From: Mycobacterium kyorinense
GTDB taxonomy: Bacteria > Actinomycetota > Actinomycetes > Mycobacteriales > Mycobacteriaceae
Direction of reading: 5' to 3'
NCBI RefSeq assembly: GCF_002101735.1
Contig: NZ_LQPE01000127.1
Coordinates: 1-64,000, forward strand
DNA: 64,000 nt
The position numbers and the translations under genes were made by a program. This document shows, piece after piece, positions 8,276 through 18,898 of this stretch. Position 1 is the stretch's first letter, and every line of letters begins with the position of its first letter. The notes beneath the pieces were generated by a model, which saw only the letters and a list, made by a program, of their open reading frames with translations, was not told the origin of the DNA and searched no databases.

Positions 8276-9025
8276 GTGACTCGTCAGAAAATCCTCATCA
8301 CCGGTGCGAGCTCGGGCCTGGGAGCAGGGATGGCCCGCGCGTTCGCCGCCAAGGGCCGCGACCTTGCGCTGTGCGCTCGTCGCACCGACCGGCTCGACGA
8401 ACTGAAAGCCGAACTGACGCAACAGTATCCGGGCATCACGGTGGCCGTCGCCGCGCTGGATGTCAACGACCACGAGCAGGTGCCCAAGGTGTTCGGCGAG
8501 CTTTCCGACGCACTCGGCGGGATCGACCGGGTCATCGTCAACGCCGGTATCGGCAAGGGCGCGCCACTAGGGTCAGGCAAGTTGTGGGCCAACAAAGCGA
8601 CCATCGAGACCAACCTGGTGGCCGCGCTGGTGCAGATCGAAACCGCGTTGGAGATGTTCAAGCAGGCCGGCTCGGGGCATCTGGTGCTGATCTCGTCGGT
8701 GCTGGGCAACAAGGGCGTGCCGGGCGTGAAGGCCGCCTATGCGGCCAGCAAGGCGGGCGTGTCGTCGCTGGGGGAGTCGCTGCGCGCCGAATACGCCAAG
8801 GGCCCAATCAGGGTCACCGTGCTGGAGCCCGGCTACATCGAGTCGGAGATGACCGCCAAAGCGGCGAGCACCGTGCTGATGGTCGACAACGAGACTGGCG
8901 TCAAAGCGATGGTCGCGGCGATCGAGCGCGAAGGCGGCCGCGCCGTGGTGCCGGCCTGGCCGTGGGCGCCGCTGGTCCAGGTGATGCGGGTGCTGCCGAT
9001 CAGGCTGACCAAGTACTTCGCTTAG
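8276..9025 (+). CDS. Short-chain dehydrogenase/reductase
   Basis: This 249-residue classical SDR uses an NAD(P)(H) cofactor. The N-terminal glycine motif is TGASSGLG (residues 9-16), then VNAG in NAGIG, the catalytic Ser in ISSVLG, and YxxxK in YAASKAG. The GTG start at 8276 places the glycine motif at the expected distance. An equivalent gene (Rv0945) holds the same place next to fpg2 and pgi in M. tuberculosis. The substrate is not evident. A large hairpin repeat follows the stop directly. Confidence 0.85.
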   Translation: MTRQKILITGASSGLGAGMARAFAAKGRDLALCARRTDRLDELKAELTQQYPGITVAVAALDVNDHEQVPKVFGELSDALGGIDRVIVNAGIGKGAPLGSGKLWANKATIETNLVAALVQIETALEMFKQAGSGHLVLISSVLGNKGVPGVKAAYAASKAGVSSLGESLRAEYAKGPIRVTVLEPGYIESEMTAKAASTVLMVDNETGVKAMVAAIEREGGRAVVPAWPWAPLVQVMRVLPIRLTKYFA

Positions 9026-9030
9026 TGCGC

Positions 9031-9088
9031 CGAGCAGACGCAGAATCGCATCAAAATCGCAGATTTTGTGCGATTCTGCGTCTGCTCG
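9031..9088. repeat. Hairpin repeat with 20-base arms (family 1, copy A)
   Basis: Arms at 9031-9050 and 9069-9088 are perfect inverted copies containing GCAGACGCAGAATCGCA. The spacer holds a second small inverted repeat (AAAATC-GCA-GATTTT). It sits between the convergent ends of the SDR and the DUF2236 gene, where it could act as a two-way transcription stop. A second copy with the same core lies at 21331-21380, also between convergent genes. Confidence 0.85.
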
Positions 9089-9095
9089 CCGGGGC

Positions 9096-10415
9096 TCAGA
9101 CCGGGACCGGCGTGTAATGCGCTGCGTCGGTGGTGAATTCGGGCTTGCCGTACGTCGCCAGCCGGAGCTTGAGCAGGCCGACGACGTAGGCGTCGGTGAC
9201 ATCCCGCAGCACCGGAACGCGGCTGGCCTGCTGAACCGCAGTGAAACGTCCGATGATGAAAGGCGTGGTCAGCGCGACGCGCACGAGGTCCGCCGGCCCG
9301 AGTGAAACGCCCATCGCCTCGGCGATGTCGCGATCGCCACCGCAGAACGTGCGGACGAACGTGAGCTTGGAAAAGCTCTTCTCGACCGCCTCGGCGCAAC
9401 GGTCGAACAGGCTGGTGCCGGGGCGCAGGTAGGCCGCCATCGTTCCGCTGACGAGTTCGCGGCAGATGTCGTCGAATCCGTCCCGCAGCAGTGCCGAGCG
9501 CGCATGCATGACGTGCATGATGTCGGCGGGTTCGGAGGGCAGCAGTTCGGGCGGCAGGCCGAGCAAAAAGCAGCGATACCTTGCGAATTCGACGACGGCG
9601 CGCTCTTCCTTGGTGAACTTCGTTCGGCCCTGCTGACGGGCGCGGCGGGCCAGCAGGTACTGGCCGATCATTCCGGCGGGCATCTGGTCGACCTGCGGGA
9701 TCGGCATGCCGTAGACGCCGACGTCCCACTTGTCGGATTTCTTCAGCGCGTTGTAGCGGACCATCGAGTGCATCAATCGGACCATGGCGGCGGCTTCGAA
9801 GCCGGGCCCGTAGCGGTCCAGCGCGCCGGGCAGGGTGGTGACGGCGAAGAAGCTGGCCGTCTCGTTGACCCGCCGGGCCGCCCGCTTGCCCGAGAGCGCG
9901 CCGGTCAGCGCCATCGGCAGCGCGGCGTACGTGTTGGTGAACGTGGCGATGAACGCGCCGCGGGTGATGAACGGGGCCAGCAGCGCCGCCGGGATGCGTT
10001 CCTGGCGGGCGCCTTCGCGTACCAGGTCGAAGTCGATCCACTCCGGGGCGTCTTCCATGGCAGTGATGAACGACTCGAGCTCTCCAGGCGCCTCGGGCAC
10101 CGCCTCGATGCCCTCTCGGCACGCCCTTTTGAGCATGTCGATCAGGTGCGAGACGCTGTACGTATTCATCAGGGCCGCATAGGGATCGGCGACGACGTCG
10201 CCGAGCATCGTTGCCGTGCTGATCAATTCGAGGACGCGGTCGTCTTCCAGGATCGGCGCGCGGTCGGCGACCCAGGCCGGCAGGGCCGAGTCGTCGTCGG
10301 GCTCTGTGGCCAGGCGATCGGGCTGCTGGTCGAAGTCGAAGTCCCCGTACAGGTCGGGCTGCAACTCGCGCTGGCTTCGGACGCGTTCGGCGAGTTCGGG
10401 GTAGTACGTGACCAT
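9096..10415 (-). CDS. DUF2236 / MpaB-family oxygenase
   Basis: This 439-residue protein is of the DUF2236 (oxygenase MpaB/latex-clearing-protein-like) family, whose characterised relatives are haem b oxygenases. Family-like segments include the long helical core FITRGAFIATFTNTYAALP, MVRLMHSMVRYN (a candidate haem-ligand and Arg/His region, about residue 210) and GMPIPQVDQMPAG. A GGAGG lies five bases before the ATG at 10415, which decides the start over the GTG three bases upstream. It diverges from a TetR gene, with a 41-bp palindrome covering the shared promoter region. The substrate is unknown; hydrophobic compounds or rubber-like polymers are possible by analogy only. Confidence 0.75.
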   Translation of the reverse strand: MVTYYPELAERVRSQRELQPDLYGDFDFDQQPDRLATEPDDDSALPAWVADRAPILEDDRVLELISTATMLGDVVADPYAALMNTYSVSHLIDMLKRACREGIEAVPEAPGELESFITAMEDAPEWIDFDLVREGARQERIPAALLAPFITRGAFIATFTNTYAALPMALTGALSGKRAARRVNETASFFAVTTLPGALDRYGPGFEAAAMVRLMHSMVRYNALKKSDKWDVGVYGMPIPQVDQMPAGMIGQYLLARRARQQGRTKFTKEERAVVEFARYRCFLLGLPPELLPSEPADIMHVMHARSALLRDGFDDICRELVSGTMAAYLRPGTSLFDRCAEAVEKSFSKLTFVRTFCGGDRDIAEAMGVSLGPADLVRVALTTPFIIGRFTAVQQASRVPVLRDVTDAYVVGLLKLRLATYGKPEFTTDAAHYTPVPV

Positions 10416-10428
10416 CACAACCTCCGGC

Positions 10429-10469
10429 TAACTAACAGTTAGTGAGTAATACTCACAAGCTGTTAGTTA
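10429..10469. promoter_or_regulatory. 41-bp nested palindrome, probable operator of the divergent TetR regulator
   Basis: The outer arms TAACTAACAG (10429-10438) and CTGTTAGTTA (10460-10469) and the inner perfect palindrome GTGAGTA-A-TACTCAC (10442-10456) share one centre at 10449. The element fills the gap between the DUF2236 start (10415) and the TetR start (10481), as expected for autoregulation plus control of the divergent gene. Confidence 0.75.
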
Positions 10470-10480
10470 TGCTGTCAAGC

Positions 10481-11073
10481 ATGACTGCGGCGAACCCCAG
10501 GCGGCGGCTGTCCGCCGAAGCGCGGCGTGAGCAGATCCTCGACGTCACGCACGCGATCGTCGACGCCGAAGGGTTTCATGCGGCGACACCGAACCGCATC
10601 GCGGAGCAGGCCGGTATCAATCGGTCGTTGATCTATCAGCTATTCGGCGACCCGGCGGGGCTGTTCGTCGCGCTGATCGACCGCGAGGCGGCACGGGCCG
10701 GCGCGCAGTTCGCCGATGCGATCTCGGGATTGGACGCTGCCGCCGCGGATGAATCGCTGGTTCTTGCGTTCGACGGTGTGCTGGGCGCCGTCGACGCCCA
10801 CCCGGCGACGTGGCGGCTGTTCTTGTTTCCGCCGCAGGGTGCACCGCCGGAGCTGTATGCCCGGCTGGCGCAATCCCAGGCCGTCGTACTGGAGTTCTTC
10901 GTACGCGAACTGCTGCGCGTCAATCCGCATCTGCACGATCCCGAATACACCGCTCGGGTTCTGCATGCCGCCGGCCGCGAACTGCTGCAGCTGCACCTGT
11001 CCGATCCGCAGACCGCGACGGTCGAACGCCTGCGCACGTTCGTGCGGCGCTTCGGTTCCGAGCTCGTCGTGCG

Positions 11074-11077
<4 letters not shown>
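10481..11077 (+). CDS. TetR-family transcriptional regulator
   Basis: This 198-residue protein has an N-terminal helix-turn-helix typical of Tet[19 protein letters not shown], then [22 protein letters not shown] (residues ~35-60). The rest is a helical ligand-binding domain. An upstream in-frame GTG at 10442 lies inside the palindromic operator, so the ATG at 10481 is chosen. It most likely represses itself and the divergent DUF2236 oxygenase gene. The last four bases overlap the end of pgi on the other strand. Confidence 0.85.
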
Positions 11078-12738
<1,661 letters not shown>

Positions 12739-12787
12739 GTTCTCGACCCTAGCTACGCCCGACAGATCGGGCCGCTTAGTTCTTTCG

Positions 12788-12861
12788 AGTGTGCATCCAG
12801 GGCGGAAAAATCGCCAAGATCCCGCCGTCAGCGCACGCTCGAAACCGTCGGCGCACACTCA
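12788..12861. repeat. Inverted repeat GAGTGTGC...GCACACTC (family 2, copy A)
   Basis: The arms are 12788-12795 and 12854-12861, and a smaller GGCG...CGCC stem lies inside. It sits between chorismate mutase and pgi. A related element with CGAGTGTG/CACACTCG arms follows purH at 26877-26933. Confidence 0.5.
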
Positions 12862-12881
12862 GTCGCGGGGCGCTACCAGGG

Positions 12882-13145
12882 CTAGTGGCCGAGCCGGCCT
12901 CGGCCCATGCGCAGTAGCAGCATCGCCAGGTCCTTGCCGTCGGGCCCGAGCTCGCTGTAGCGCTCGATGACCTTCATCTCGCGGCTGTGCACCAGACGGG
13001 TGCCGCCATTGGCCATCCGGACCTTGCCGATCGCCTGAGATACTTCGGTGCGGCGTTTGACCGCAGCCAGAATCTCCGCGTCGAGCCGGTCGATTTCATG
13101 GCGCAGCTCGTCGATGTCGGGAAGCTGTTCCGTTTCCATCGTCAT
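12882..13145 (-). CDS. Chorismate mutase (intracellular, AroQ-delta type)
   Basis: This 87-residue all-helical enzyme converts chorismate to prephenate for Phe and Tyr synthesis. The sequence closely matches M. tuberculosis Rv0948c as I recall it: EIDRLDAEILAAVKRR, then GGTRLVHSREMKVIERYSELGPDGKDLA, ending RMGRGRLGH. The family is weakly active alone and is stimulated by complex formation with the DAHP synthase AroG; the C-terminal RxGRGRLGH is the part involved. No prephenate dehydratase or dehydrogenase domain is attached. The ATG at 13143-13145 is used; METEQ six bases on is an alternative. It is divergent from uvrD1. Confidence 0.93.
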   Translation of the reverse strand: MTMETEQLPDIDELRHEIDRLDAEILAAVKRRTEVSQAIGKVRMANGGTRLVHSREMKVIERYSELGPDGKDLAMLLLRMGRGRLGH

Positions 13146-13393
13146 TTATTGTGACTCCGCATTCTTGCTGTTGGTGGGTTTTGAGCCGTTATCCGTATTC
13201 CGGCCTCACCCAACAGACGAGCCCCGAATCCGGATGCGGACCCCGGGGCTGAAGGAGAGCAGCTAAGCCACGGGTACCGCGGACCGGTACCCGTAGAAAA
13301 ATCGATGCTGCCCGTAGAGCACGTATCGAGTCTGCCATCCGGGCCCGCGCCACCGCAAAAGATGTCGTCGAGCGGCGGTAAGTTTGGACAGAC
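13146..13393. other. Divergent intergenic region with two strong inverted repeats
   Basis: This 248-base gap separates the chorismate mutase and uvrD1 starts. It holds AGCCCCG (13220-13226) / CGGGGCT (13244-13250) and ACGGGTACCG (13270-13279) / CGGTACCCGT (13285-13294); the second is followed by a short A-run. Either could form in the uvrD1 leader RNA or act as DNA-level operators. I saw no LexA box and no riboswitch class I could assign. Confidence 0.45.
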
Positions 13394-15700
13394 ATGACAA
13401 TCCACGTGACCGATGCCGGGCCAGATCAGTTGCTCGACGGCCTGAACCCCCAGCAGCGACAGGCTGTGCTACACGAGGGTTCGCCGCTGTTGATCGTCGC
13501 GGGCGCGGGCTCGGGTAAGACTGCGGTCCTGACCCGGCGCATTGCGTACCTGATGGCCGCGCGGGACGTGGGCGCGGGCCAGGTTCTGGCCATCACGTTC
13601 ACCAACAAGGCCGCCGCCGAGATGCGCGAGCGGGTGGTGCAGCTGGTCGGGCCGCGCGCACGCTCGATGTGGGTGTCGACGTTCCACTCGACCTGCGTGC
13701 GGATCCTGCGCAACCAGGCCACGCTGATCCCCGGGCTCAACTCCAACTTCTCGATCTACGACGCCGACGATTCGCGGCGGCTGCTGCAGATGATCGGCAA
13801 GGACATGGGCCTGGACATCAAGCGGTATTCGCCGCGGCTGCTGGCCAACGCCATCTCCAACCTGAAAAACGAGCTGATCGACCCGCAGCAGGCGACGGCG
13901 GCCCTCTCCGACGACTCCGACGATTTGGCCCGCACCGTCGCCGCCGTCTACTCCGAATACCAGCACCGGCTGCGGGCAGCCAACGCGCTGGATTTCGACG
14001 ACCTGATCGGCGAGACCGTCGCGGTGCTGCAGGCCTTCCCGCAGATCGCCCAGCATTACCGCCGGAGATTCCGGCACATCCTGGTCGACGAATACCAGGA
14101 CACCAACCACGCGCAATACGTGCTGGTGCGCGAGCTCGTCGGGCACCACACGGAAGACGGTGTGCCGCCGGCGGAATTGTGCGTCGTCGGGGATGCCGAT
14201 CAGTCGATCTACGCCTTCCGCGGCGCGACGATCCGCAACATCGAAGACTTCGAGCGCGACTACCCCGACGCCACGACGATTCTGCTGGAGCAGAACTACC
14301 GCTCGACCCAGAACATCTTGTCGGCGGCCAACTCGGTGATCTCCCGCAACTCCGGACGCCGGGAGAAGCGGCTGTGGACCGACGCCGGCGAAGGGGAGCT
14401 GATCGTTGGCTACGTCGCCGACAACGAGCACGACGAGGCACGCTTTGTCGCCGAGGAGATCGAGGCGTTGGCGCAGCGCGGGGAGATCACCTACAACGAT
14501 GTGGCCGTCTTCTACCGCACCAACAACTCGTCGCGTTCGCTGGAAGAAGTGTTCATCCGGGCCGGCATTCCGTACAAAGTTGTTGGGGGCGTTCGGTTTT
14601 ACGAGCGCAAGGAGATCCGCGACATCGTCGCCTACCTGCGGGTGCTGGACAACCCCGGCGATGCGGTGAGCCTGCGGCGCATCCTCAACACACCGCGGCG
14701 CGGAATCGGTGATCGCGCCGAAGCCTGCGTGGCGGTGTTCGCCGAAAACACCGGTGCCAGTTTCGCCGACGCGCTCGACGCCGCCGCCGAAGGCAAAGTG
14801 CCGATGCTCAATTCCCGCTCGGTGAAAGCGATCGCAGGTTTCGTCGAGATGCTCGACGAGCTGCGCGGCCGGCTCGACGGTGACCTCGGCGAACTGGTCG
14901 AGGCGGTGCTGAACCGCACCGGCTATCGCGAGGAGCTGGAATCCTCAGGCGACCCACAGGATTTGGCCCGCCTGGACAACCTGAACGAACTCGTCAGCGT
15001 CGCACACGAATTCGCCACCGACATGGCCAACGCCGCGGCACTAGAAGAAGGCGCCGACGACGAAGACGTGCCCGACACCAGTGTGCTGGCGCAGTTCCTG
15101 GAGCGGGTGTCGCTGGTCGCCGACGCCGACGAAATCCCCGAGCACAACGCCGGCGTGGTGACGCTGATGACGTTGCACACCGCCAAAGGGCTGGAGTTTC
15201 CGGTGGTGTTCGTCACCGGGTGGGAGGACGGAATGTTCCCGCACATGCGGGCGCTGGGCGATCCCACCGAACTCTCCGAGGAACGGCGGCTGGCCTACGT
15301 CGGGATCACCCGGGCCCGGCAACGGCTCTACGTCAGCCGGGCCAAGGTCCGCTCGTCGTGGGGCCAGCCGATGCTCAACCCCGAATCGCGGTTCCTCCGG
15401 GAAATCCCGCAGGAGCTGATCGACTGGCGGCGCAGCGACCCGACCCCGTCGTTCAGTGCGCCGGTGAGCGGCGCCGGCCGGTTCGGGCCGTCGTCGCGGC
15501 CGTCACCGGCCCGGGTGTCGAAGTCCAACCGGCCGCTGCTGGTGCTCGAGCCCGGTGACCGGGTTTCCCATGACAAGTACGGGCTGGGCCGTGTGGAGGA
15601 GGTCTCCGGTGTCGGGGAGTCGGCGATGTCGCTGATCGACTTCGGCAGTTCCGGGCGGGTCAAGCTGATGCACAACCACGCTCCGCTCACCAAGCTGTAG
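13394..15700 (+). CDS. uvrD1: ATP-dependent DNA helicase UvrD1 (PcrA-like)
   Basis: This 768-residue superfamily 1A 3'-5' helicase acts in nucleotide excision repair and replication. Visible motifs are the Q-motif GLNPQQRQAV, Walker A AGAGSGKTAVL (~residue 36), ITFTNKAAAEM (Ia), LVDEYQDTNHAQY (II), VVGDADQSIYAFRGA (III), LEQNYRST (IV), TLHTAKGLEFPVVFVTGWEDGMFP (V) and EERRLAYVGITRARQRLYV (VI). The C-terminal tail ends in a Tudor-like PGDRVSHDKYGLGRV segment that binds RNA polymerase or Ku in relatives. The ATG at 13394 is preceded by the structured divergent region. The stop lies three bases from the end of the convergent membrane gene. Confidence 0.97.
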   Translation: MTIHVTDAGPDQLLDGLNPQQRQAVLHEGSPLLIVAGAGSGKTAVLTRRIAYLMAARDVGAGQVLAITFTNKAAAEMRERVVQLVGPRARSMWVSTFHSTCVRILRNQATLIPGLNSNFSIYDADDSRRLLQMIGKDMGLDIKRYSPRLLANAISNLKNELIDPQQATAALSDDSDDLARTVAAVYSEYQHRLRAANALDFDDLIGETVAVLQAFPQIAQHYRRRFRHILVDEYQDTNHAQYVLVRELVGHHTEDGVPPAELCVVGDADQSIYAFRGATIRNIEDFERDYPDATTILLEQNYRSTQNILSAANSVISRNSGRREKRLWTDAGEGELIVGYVADNEHDEARFVAEEIEALAQRGEITYNDVAVFYRTNNSSRSLEEVFIRAGIPYKVVGGVRFYERKEIRDIVAYLRVLDNPGDAVSLRRILNTPRRGIGDRAEACVAVFAENTGASFADALDAAAEGKVPMLNSRSVKAIAGFVEMLDELRGRLDGDLGELVEAVLNRTGYREELESSGDPQDLARLDNLNELVSVAHEFATDMANAAALEEGADDEDVPDTSVLAQFLERVSLVADADEIPEHNAGVVTLMTLHTAKGLEFPVVFVTGWEDGMFPHMRALGDPTELSEERRLAYVGITRARQRLYVSRAKVRSSWGQPMLNPESRFLREIPQELIDWRRSDPTPSFSAPVSGAGRFGPSSRPSPARVSKSNRPLLVLEPGDRVSHDKYGLGRVEEVSGVGESAMSLIDFGSSGRVKLMHNHAPLTKL

Positions 15701-15703
15701 CTA

Positions 15704-16270
15704 TCAAGTGCCTTCCGGCAGCCACCGCTTGGTATGCGGGTGCAGCGCCAAGACCACGCTGGCAATCGGCAGTAGTGGCAGGAAGTGCACGATCCAGGCC
15801 ACCCGCGCGCCCGCGATGAATACGCCGAGGTAGGTCAGCACTGCAACCGCGGCGCCGGCCACGATCAGGTAGCGGCCAAGCCCCCGTCGCAGCAGCAGCA
15901 GGATCACCCCGGACACCGTGGCCAGCGCAAACACCAGCGCCAGGAACCCGACCGCGACGCAGAACAGCCGATCGGATTGCCACCAGCCGGCGATCAAATC
16001 GGTGGCCACCACCGAGGTGGCCCAGCCGCTGACAATGCTGACGGCGGCCGCCGCGACGGCGGTGGTGTTGCTGGCCTCGGGCAAAGCCGGGCGCGAAGCG
16101 GGGTACACGCCGGGGCCGGGTGGTTGGCGCGGAATGTGGGTGGTGCGGGCGTCGTCCGCTATCGCGGGCAGCGGCGTGGTCGGTGCTCGTCGGATGATGC
16201 GGGTCCGCGGCGCTTCGTCGTGGGATGCCGTCACCTCGGGCCTTCCTCTGGCGTTCTCGAATGGCGTCAT
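15704..16270 (-). CDS. Membrane protein with proline-rich N-terminal tail
   Basis: This 188-residue protein has about 65 polar residues rich in Pro, Arg and Thr, followed by four hydrophobic segments (roughly residues 66-85, 98-122, 128-152 and 157-175). I recognise no family. The mycobacterial pattern of a disordered cytosolic tail followed by a small helical bundle suggests an envelope-associated protein. It is convergent with uvrD1 (three bases between the stops). The M23 peptidase gene is next upstream on the same strand, 99 bases away. The ATG at 16268-16270 is used; a GTG before TASHDEAP would shorten it by about 12 residues. Confidence 0.65.
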   Translation of the reverse strand: MTPFENARGRPEVTASHDEAPRTRIIRRAPTTPLPAIADDARTTHIPRQPPGPGVYPASRPALPEASNTTAVAAAAVSIVSGWATSVVATDLIAGWWQSDRLFCVAVGFLALVFALATVSGVILLLLRRGLGRYLIVAGAAVAVLTYLGVFIAGARVAWIVHFLPLLPIASVVLALHPHTKRWLPEGT

Positions 16271-16369
16271 GGCTGCAGAGCCGGCAGCGGCGCCGCCGCT
16301 GACAGGACCGCTTGGTGGGGTCGTGGGAAAATTATCGCCGGGCGCGGAAGCGGTTGACCCGATAATCGA

Positions 16370-17443
16370 TCAACCGGCGAAACTCCCGACACTCAGCCCC
16401 CGCTTGGCCAGCCACGGCACCGGGTCCACCCGGTTGGTGCCGCCCAGCAACACCTCGAAATGCAGGTGCGGACCGGTGGAGTTGCCGCGGTTGCCCATCG
16501 TGGCGATCTGGTCGCCCGCCATCACGCGCTGGCCCACGCTGACCGTCGTCGTGTTGACGTGGCCGTACAGCGTGACCGTCCCGTCCGCATGGCGCAGCTT
16601 GACCCACATCCCATAGCCGGCGGTCGGGCCGGCGTCGATGACGACCCCGTCCGACACCGCGAGGATCGGCGTTCCGATCGAGTTCGCGATGTCGATACCG
16701 GCGTGCAGCACACCCCAGCGGTACCCGAAGTTCGACGTGAATATGCCCTTCGTCGGCATGACGAACAGTGGTTGCTGCAGTCGGGCCTCGCGCTGCGCGC
16801 GCTCTTCGGCAAACGCGACGGCGTGGGCGAGTTCGGCGTTGTGCACGGCGACATTCGCGGCGGGCTTCACCGTGATCATCTGCATGCCGCGCGCCGAGGT
16901 GGTGATCGGACTGCCGCTGGGCGTCGACGTGTCGGCGGCCAGCACGGTTTCGGCCTTCGAGTCATCGGAGGGGTGCGTGGCCGAATGCGCCGCGGCGGCG
17001 GCGGCACCGGCGGCCATGGCGGTGATCAGCATCCGGCCGCGCGCAGCGCCGCTGAGCTGCCTGCGGTGCTGCGGGCGGCGCCAGGGCGCGTCGGCATTAC
17101 TGGGACGGCCGTGCAGTTCGAGGCGGTAAGAACTGGCCCGCTCGGTGTGCGGTTCGGGTGGGTGTTCGCTGGGGCTGGCCAGGCGCAGCGGGGTCAGGTC
17201 GTCGGTGTCGTGCAGGTCGTCGAGCTCGGGCGCCTGCAGGACGGAGGCCGCGCTTCCGAAGACGCTGTTGTCGCTGAAGTCCAGGTCATCGAGGTTGCCG
17301 AATTCGTTGAAGGGGATGATGTCGGTGACCTCGTTGCGGTCGAGGTCTGACCAGCGGTCGTGCGATCCACGAGAGTCTCCGGCGACAGGAGACCGGGCAG
17401 AACGGTGCTGGGCCAACCTGAATGTCCCTCGCGTCGTAACCAT
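16370..17443 (-). CDS. M23-family (LytM) metallopeptidase, membrane anchored
   Basis: This 357-residue protein has a long acidic and proline-rich cytosolic part (to ~residue 130) and a single membrane segment MLITAMAAGAAAAAAHS (~137-153). A short coiled linker (AFAEERAQREARLQ) is followed by the peptidase domain from about residue 225. Zinc ligands are present: H and D of HAGIDIANS and the HxH of GPHLHFEV. YGHVNTTTV supplies the remaining catalytic His. Such enzymes cut peptidoglycan cross-bridges or activate other hydrolases. It is the equivalent of Rv0950c and diverges from sucC. Confidence 0.85.
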   Translation of the reverse strand: MVTTRGTFRLAQHRSARSPVAGDSRGSHDRWSDLDRNEVTDIIPFNEFGNLDDLDFSDNSVFGSAASVLQAPELDDLHDTDDLTPLRLASPSEHPPEPHTERASSYRLELHGRPSNADAPWRRPQHRRQLSGAARGRMLITAMAAGAAAAAAHSATHPSDDSKAETVLAADTSTPSGSPITTSARGMQMITVKPAANVAVHNAELAHAVAFAEERAQREARLQQPLFVMPTKGIFTSNFGYRWGVLHAGIDIANSIGTPILAVSDGVVIDAGPTAGYGMWVKLRHADGTVTLYGHVNTTTVSVGQRVMAGDQIATMGNRGNSTGPHLHFEVLLGGTNRVDPVPWLAKRGLSVGSFAG

Positions 17444-17519
17444 AACGTTATCTGGACCCTGAGACGTTAACCACAGAGATAGGGACCTCGCAAGGCGTGG
17501 GCGGGATCCCGCTCGATAA

Positions 17520-17535
17520 TGTGATCCGCATCACG
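17520..17535. promoter_or_regulatory. Candidate CRP (cAMP receptor protein) site upstream of sucC
   Basis: TGTGA-TCCGCA-TCACG matches the mycobacterial CRP consensus TGTGA-N6-TCACA at nine of ten fixed positions. It lies about 180 bases before the sucC ATG and 77 bases before the M23 peptidase start, so it could serve either divergent promoter. Confidence 0.5.
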
Positions 17536-17714
17536 TGCGAGGCGTCGGGTCCATGCTCGGCACAGCGTACGGCATCGAACCGGCGGTGACCTGCGCCACA
17601 ACAGCGGATGCGGCGACGGCGGCATTACTGCGGGTCGATACAGTTCCCCCGGGCGCGGTTGGTAGAACCGCCGTCGCCGCTACCTATCAGGTCGACTCAA
17701 TAGACAGTGAGCCC

Positions 17715-18878
17715 ATGGATCTTTTCGAGTATCAGGCGAAGGAGTTGTTCGCCAAGCACAACGTGCCCACCACGCCCGGACGGGTGACTGACAGCGCCGA
17801 CGGCGCCAAGGCGATCGCCGAGGAGATCGGCCGCCCGGTGATGGTCAAGGCACAGGTCAAGACCGGTGGCCGCGGCAAGGCCGGTGGCGTGAAGTACGCC
17901 GCCACCCCCGAGGACGCCTACACCCACGCGGGCAACATCCTCGGCCTCGACATCAAGGGCCACGTCGTCAAGAAGCTGTTGGTGTCGGAGGCCAGCGACA
18001 TCGCCGAGGAGTACTACATCTCCTTCCTGCTCGACCGGGCCAACCGCACCTACCTGGCGATGTGCTCGGTGGAGGGCGGTATGGAGATCGAGGAGGTCGC
18101 CGCGACCAAACCCGAGCGACTGGCCAAGGTTCCCGTCGACGCGGTCAAGGGCGTCGATCTGGCGTTCGCGCGCTCGATCGCCGAGCAGGGTCACCTGCCG
18201 GCTGAGGTGCTCGACGCCGCCGCGGTGACGATCCAGAAGCTGTGGGAGCTCTTCGTCGCCGAGGACGCAACCCTGGTCGAGGTCAACCCGCTGGTTCGCA
18301 CGCCGGACGACCAGATCCTGGCGCTGGACGCCAAGATCACCCTGGACGCCAACGCCGCCTTCCGGCAGCCCGGCCATGCGGAGTTCGAGGACCGCGACGC
18401 CACCGACCCGCTGGAGCTCAAGGCCAAGGAGCACGACCTCAACTACGTCAAGCTGGACGGCCAGATCGGGATCATCGGTAACGGCGCCGGCCTGGTGATG
18501 TCGACGCTGGACGTCGCCGCCTACGCCGGCGAGAAGCACGGCGGCGTGAAACCGGCCAACTTCCTGGACATCGGCGGCGGCGCGTCCGCGGAGGTGATGG
18601 CCGCCGGGCTGGACGTCATCCTGGGCGACGAGCAGGTCAAGAGCGTGTTCGTCAACGTCTTCGGTGGCATCACCGCGTGCGACGCCGTCGCCAACGGCAT
18701 CGTGTCCGCGCTGAAGATGCTCGGCGACACCGCCACCAAGCCGCTGGTTGTCCGGCTGGACGGCAACAACGTCGAAGAGGGGCGGCGCATCCTCGCCGAG
18801 GCCAACCACCCGCTGGTGACACTGGTTGACACGATGGACGAGGCCGCCGACAAGGCCGCCGAGCTGGCGAGCGCCTGA
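17715..18878 (+). CDS. sucC: Succinyl-CoA synthetase beta subunit
   Basis: This 387-residue ATP-grasp subunit, with SucD, makes succinate, CoA and ATP/GTP from succinyl-CoA in the TCA cycle. It starts [22 protein letters not shown], with nucleotide-binding [19 protein letters not shown] (~residue 40) and CoA-ligase-domain segments [13 protein letters not shown] and [10 protein letters not shown]. An upstream in-frame extension to 17535 is ignored because the family start is at 17715. sucD follows after 20 bases. Confidence 0.97.
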   Translation: MDLFEYQAKELFAKHNVPTTPGRVTDSADGAKAIAEEIGRPVMVKAQVKTGGRGKAGGVKYAATPEDAYTHAGNILGLDIKGHVVKKLLVSEASDIAEEYYISFLLDRANRTYLAMCSVEGGMEIEEVAATKPERLAKVPVDAVKGVDLAFARSIAEQGHLPAEVLDAAAVTIQKLWELFVAEDATLVEVNPLVRTPDDQILALDAKITLDANAAFRQPGHAEFEDRDATDPLELKAKEHDLNYVKLDGQIGIIGNGAGLVMSTLDVAAYAGEKHGGVKPANFLDIGGGASAEVMAAGLDVILGDEQVKSVFVNVFGGITACDAVANGIVSALKMLGDTATKPLVVRLDGNNVEEGRRILAEANHPLVTLVDTMDEAADKAAELASA

Positions 18879-18898
18879 GCCTGAGAGGACTTGCGGAT

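Noticed and set aside
13200..13300. Possible riboswitch (c-di-AMP type) upstream of uvrD1
   Set aside because: Some short words resemble the class, but the conserved junctions are missing. I keep only the two inverted repeats as an observation.
13146..13393. LexA (SOS) box for uvrD1
   Set aside because: No TCGAAC-N4-GTTCGA-like sequence was found in the gap.
13142..13405. Small minus-strand frame between uvrD1 and chorismate mutase
   Set aside because: It overlaps the start of uvrD1 and the end is inside the chorismate mutase start. The peptide has no family features and no ribosome-binding site.
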